This document shows, piece after piece, positions 6,873-7,921 of a stretch of 7,921 nt of DNA. The DNA lies in contig JAPLSD010000328.1 in assembly GCA_026398835.1 (NCBI GenBank), positions 1 to 7,921 on the forward strand. The letters are read 5' to 3'. This DNA comes from Pseudomonas sp. (GTDB lineage Bacteria; Pseudomonadota; Gammaproteobacteria; Pseudomonadales; Pseudomonadaceae). The translations under genes and the position numbers were made by a program. The notes beneath the pieces are model-generated. The model saw only the letters and a list, made by a program, of their open reading frames with translations. It was not told the origin of the DNA and searched no databases. Position 1 is the stretch's first letter; every line of letters begins with the position of its first letter.

Positions 6873-7082
6873 TTACAAATAGTAGGCGCCATTGCCATAA
6901 ATGCTCAAGGCGCGCTCGTCATCGTGTAGCTCCCGCTGGCGCAGCTCTGTGTCACGTAGAGGTGGCCCGACCCAATATCCCCTGGTCGATGGCCTGTGCA
7001 TTGCCGGATGTTGAGACTTAAGACGAACGCCCTTCCTTAAAGTCACCTCTACATGGACAAAGATGCGTGAGCCGATCCGCAA
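6873..7082 (-). CDS. Doubtful small open reading frame
   Basis: A frame of 69 residues opening with TTG. It resembles nothing I know. The C-terminal half (ELRQRELHDDERALSIYGNG and beyond) has Pseudomonas-like codons and a plausible soluble composition. The N-terminal half uses rare codons such as AGG, ACA and GGA. None of the possible starts (TTG 7082, GTG 7046, ATG 7001) has a well-placed ribosome-binding site. It may be a real small protein, a decayed remnant or chance. Confidence 0.2.
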   Translation of the reverse strand: MRIGSRIFVHVEVTLRKGVRLKSQHPAMHRPSTRGYWVGPPLRDTELRQRELHDDERALSIYGNGAYYL

Positions 7083-7094
7083 ATTCTCAACAAA

Positions 7095-7134
7095 AGTGTA
7101 GACCGATCAATATAGACCGACTTTCGCCTACACT
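7095..7134. repeat. Paired direct repeats inside an inverted repeat
   Basis: TAGACCGA occurs at 7099-7106 and 7113-7120, a 14-base period, within the outer inverted arms AGTGTAG (7095-7101) and CTACACT (7128-7134). The arrangement looks like a regulator-binding region. It lies about 160 bases upstream of the proposed oprI -35 box and just upstream of the doubtful minus-strand frame, so which gene it would serve is unclear. Confidence 0.35.
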
Positions 7135-7246
7135 CCAAAACAGCCCCTGGCGCCAGCGTGCACTCATGGCCTACTATGAAGCAGCTCGCCCAGAGCGGGC
7201 CTCGCAGCTGCATAATTTTTATACAGCCTCATGAAAAGTTGCTCGA

Positions 7247-7321
7247 AAATTATTCAAGGCCTAGAATATTTTTTGCTTCTTGCGCTACGTCAGTTTACTT
7301 ACTACAAGTAATGGGTAGTAT
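7247..7321 (+). promoter_or_regulatory. Probable oprI promoter
   Basis: TTTACT (7294-7299) and TAGTAT (7316-7321) are separated by 16 bases, each matching the sigma-70 consensus at 4 or more positions. An AT-rich stretch (7247-7275, including AATATTTTTTG) upstream could be an UP element, as expected for one of the most abundant proteins of the cell. This would give an untranslated leader of about 60 bases with a small hairpin AAGAG/CTCTT (7347-7351 and 7356-7360). Confidence 0.55.
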
Positions 7322-7388
7322 GTACGCCGGCTATTTCCTCACTCTGAAGAGATAGCTCTTTAATAGAAAGTCCTTGAAGGGGAACACG

Positions 7389-7640
7389 ATGAACAACGTT
7401 CTGAAATTCTCTGCTCTGGCTCTGGCCGCAGTTCTGGCTACCGGTTGCAGCAGCGTATCAAAAGAAACCGAAGCACGTCTGACCGCTACTGAAGACGCAG
7501 CAGCTCGCTCCCAAGCTCGTGCAGACGAAGCGTATCGTAAAGCTGATGAAGCTCTGGCTGCTGCTCAAAAAGCACAACAGACTGCTGACGAAGCTAACGA
7601 GCGTGCTCTGCGCATGCTGGACAAAGCTAGCCGCAAGTAA
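7389..7640 (+). CDS. oprI: Major outer-membrane lipoprotein OprI (murein lipoprotein)
   Basis: An 83-residue lipoprotein that I recognise as OprI, the Pseudomonas counterpart of Braun's lipoprotein Lpp. Residues 1-19 are a lipoprotein signal peptide ending in the lipobox LATGC, with Cys20 the lipidated residue; Ser-Ser follows, without an Asp retention signal, so it goes to the outer membrane. The 64-residue mature part is a heptad-rich, alanine-rich helix ([20 protein letters not shown] and onward) suited to a trimeric coiled coil. It ends in ASRK, a C-terminal lysine as in Lpp, where peptidoglycan is attached. AAGGGGA (7377-7383) is an ideal ribosome site for the ATG at 7389; an in-frame TTG at 7374 overlaps that site and is not the start. 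Codon use is extreme: nearly all alanines are GCT or GCA, arginines CGT or CGC and lysines mainly AAA, unlike the GC-ending codons of its neighbours. This indicates very high expression. It converges on a probable L,D-transpeptidase gene. Confidence 0.98.
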   Translation: MNNVLKFSALALAAVLATGCSSVSKETEARLTATEDAAARSQARADEAYRKADEALAAAQKAQQTADEANERALRMLDKASRK

Positions 7641-7659
7641 TAGTCCTTCGGGATTATTA
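7638..7659 (+). other. UUCG-capped hairpin starting at the oprI stop codon
   Basis: Arms 7638-7646 and 7651-7659 form a 9-bp stem with one G-T pair, closed by C(TTCG)G, an exceptionally stable tetraloop. The stem includes the TAA stop codon. There is no T-run, so it is not the terminator itself; I infer a role in protecting the mRNA 3' end. Confidence 0.6.
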
Positions 7660-7661
7660 TC

Positions 7662-7691
7662 AAGCCGATCCATTCTTGGGTCGGCTTTTTT
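7662..7691 (+). terminator. Rho-independent terminator of oprI
   Basis: Arms 7662-7671 and 7678-7687 (AAGCCGATCC with GGGTCGGCTT, one T-G pair) enclose a 6-base loop, and the T-run covers 7686-7691. It lies 21 bases after the stop codon, directly behind the UUCG hairpin. Confidence 0.9.
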
Positions 7692-7716
7692 ATTGCCCGG
7701 ATTTCCTGACGGCAAT

Positions 7717-7752
7717 AAAAAACCCGCCGAAGCTGCGAAGCCTCGGCGGGTT
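7717..7752 (-). terminator. Terminator of the probable L,D-transpeptidase gene
   Basis: Perfect 10-bp arms AACCCGCCGA (7721-7730) and TCGGCGGGTT (7743-7752), with a short inner extension. AAAAAA at 7717-7722 gives a U-run on the minus strand. It lies 16 bases after the TAG stop at 7769-7771. Read rightward, TTATTTTAT follows, so it may also back up the oprI terminator. Confidence 0.85.
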
Positions 7753-7768
7753 ATTTTATGAGCAATTA

Positions 7769-7921
7769 CTATTGCAGATCGATCGGCACGCTGGACACCA
7801 AAGGTGCATTGTTCGGCACGGCGATTTCTACTGGAAGACCATCTTCAGCAGCTACCACATCGCGTACCACATCCCAGTTCATGCGCAAGTTATTGGCCAG
7901 GTCTTGACGTTTGAGCAAGGC
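7769..7921 (-). CDS. C-terminal end of a probable L,D-transpeptidase (cut by window edge)
   Basis: The last 50 codons of a minus-strand gene run from the window edge to a TAG stop. The visible sequence includes DLANNLRMNWDVVRDVVAAE, then DGLPVEIAVPNNAP, and ends SSVPIDLQ. The pattern of a helix leading into G-L/M-P-V-x-I resembles the small C-terminal domain behind the YkuD catalytic domain in ErfK/YbiS-type L,D-transpeptidases. The catalytic HxxS.G.C motif would lie outside the window. In P. aeruginosa, from memory, the gene beside oprI is annotated as such an enzyme, which supports the call. These periplasmic enzymes attach lipoprotein to peptidoglycan or make 3-3 crosslinks. The coding frame itself is clear: it is open from the edge and followed by a terminator. 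The family is less certain. Confidence 0.7.
   Translation of the reverse strand, partial: ALLKRQDLANNLRMNWDVVRDVVAAEDGLPVEIAVPNNAPLVSSVPIDLQ

Larger units (their letters stand above)
6775..7246. other. Long stretch without a convincing gene
   Basis: Open frames on both strands here are short and lack good ribosome sites. I can point to a doubtful minus-strand frame (6873-7082), a widely spaced inverted repeat GTAGAGGTG (6956-6964)/CACCTCTAC (7044-7052), a nested imperfect stem 7015-7022/7036-7044, the paired TAGACCGA repeats at 7099-7120, and an imperfect hairpin GCTGCATAA/TTATACAGC (7207-7215 and 7219-7227). No tRNA, insertion sequence or recognised RNA is visible. A small RNA cannot be excluded. 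Confidence 0.4.

Overview
The window looks like a stretch of chromosome from a fluorescent-type Pseudomonas. The strongest evidence is an 83-residue lipoprotein near the right end that I recognise as OprI, the Pseudomonas murein lipoprotein. A 13-bp-arm palindrome of the Pseudomonas REP type, the coding style of the other genes and the mix of LysR, MocR and chemoreceptor genes fit that assignment. I see no plasmid, phage, insertion-sequence or CRISPR signature.

Layout, left to right. A LysR-type regulator (35-883, +) ends before a rho-independent terminator. Four tRNA genes follow on the minus strand, a duplicated Glu(TTC)-Gly(GCC) pair. They are read from a strong promoter at 1537-1565 with a GC-rich discriminator and an AT-rich upstream element, and they stop at a 13-bp hairpin at 1026-1054. 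Next is a membrane-anchored protein of unknown function (1813-2583, +). It converges, through a 48-bp gap filled by the REP-type palindrome, on a full-length chemoreceptor with a large helical periplasmic sensor (2632-4599, -). Upstream of the chemoreceptor on the same strand are a MocR-type regulator, a GntR winged helix fused to an aminotransferase fold (4731-6137, -), and a 93-residue GNAT-like acetyltransferase (6461-6742, -) with its own terminator and a palindrome in its leader.

A gap of about 650 bases (6743-7388) holds no convincing gene, only repeats and the oprI promoter region. The right end has oprI (7389-7640, +) converging on the C-terminal end of a gene that is probably an L,D-transpeptidase (7769-7921, -, cut by the window edge). 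Two terminators lie between them. This pairing makes functional sense: enzymes of that family attach the terminal lysine of Lpp-type lipoproteins to peptidoglycan.

The genes do not form one pathway or a defence-type island. This is mostly ordinary core chromosome, and I found no clear undescribed system. The points most worth checking are the oprI/L,D-transpeptidase pair, the chemoreceptor's sensor class, the overlapping alternative hairpins in the chemoreceptor leader, the palindromes in front of the MocR and GNAT genes, and the repeats in the large gap.
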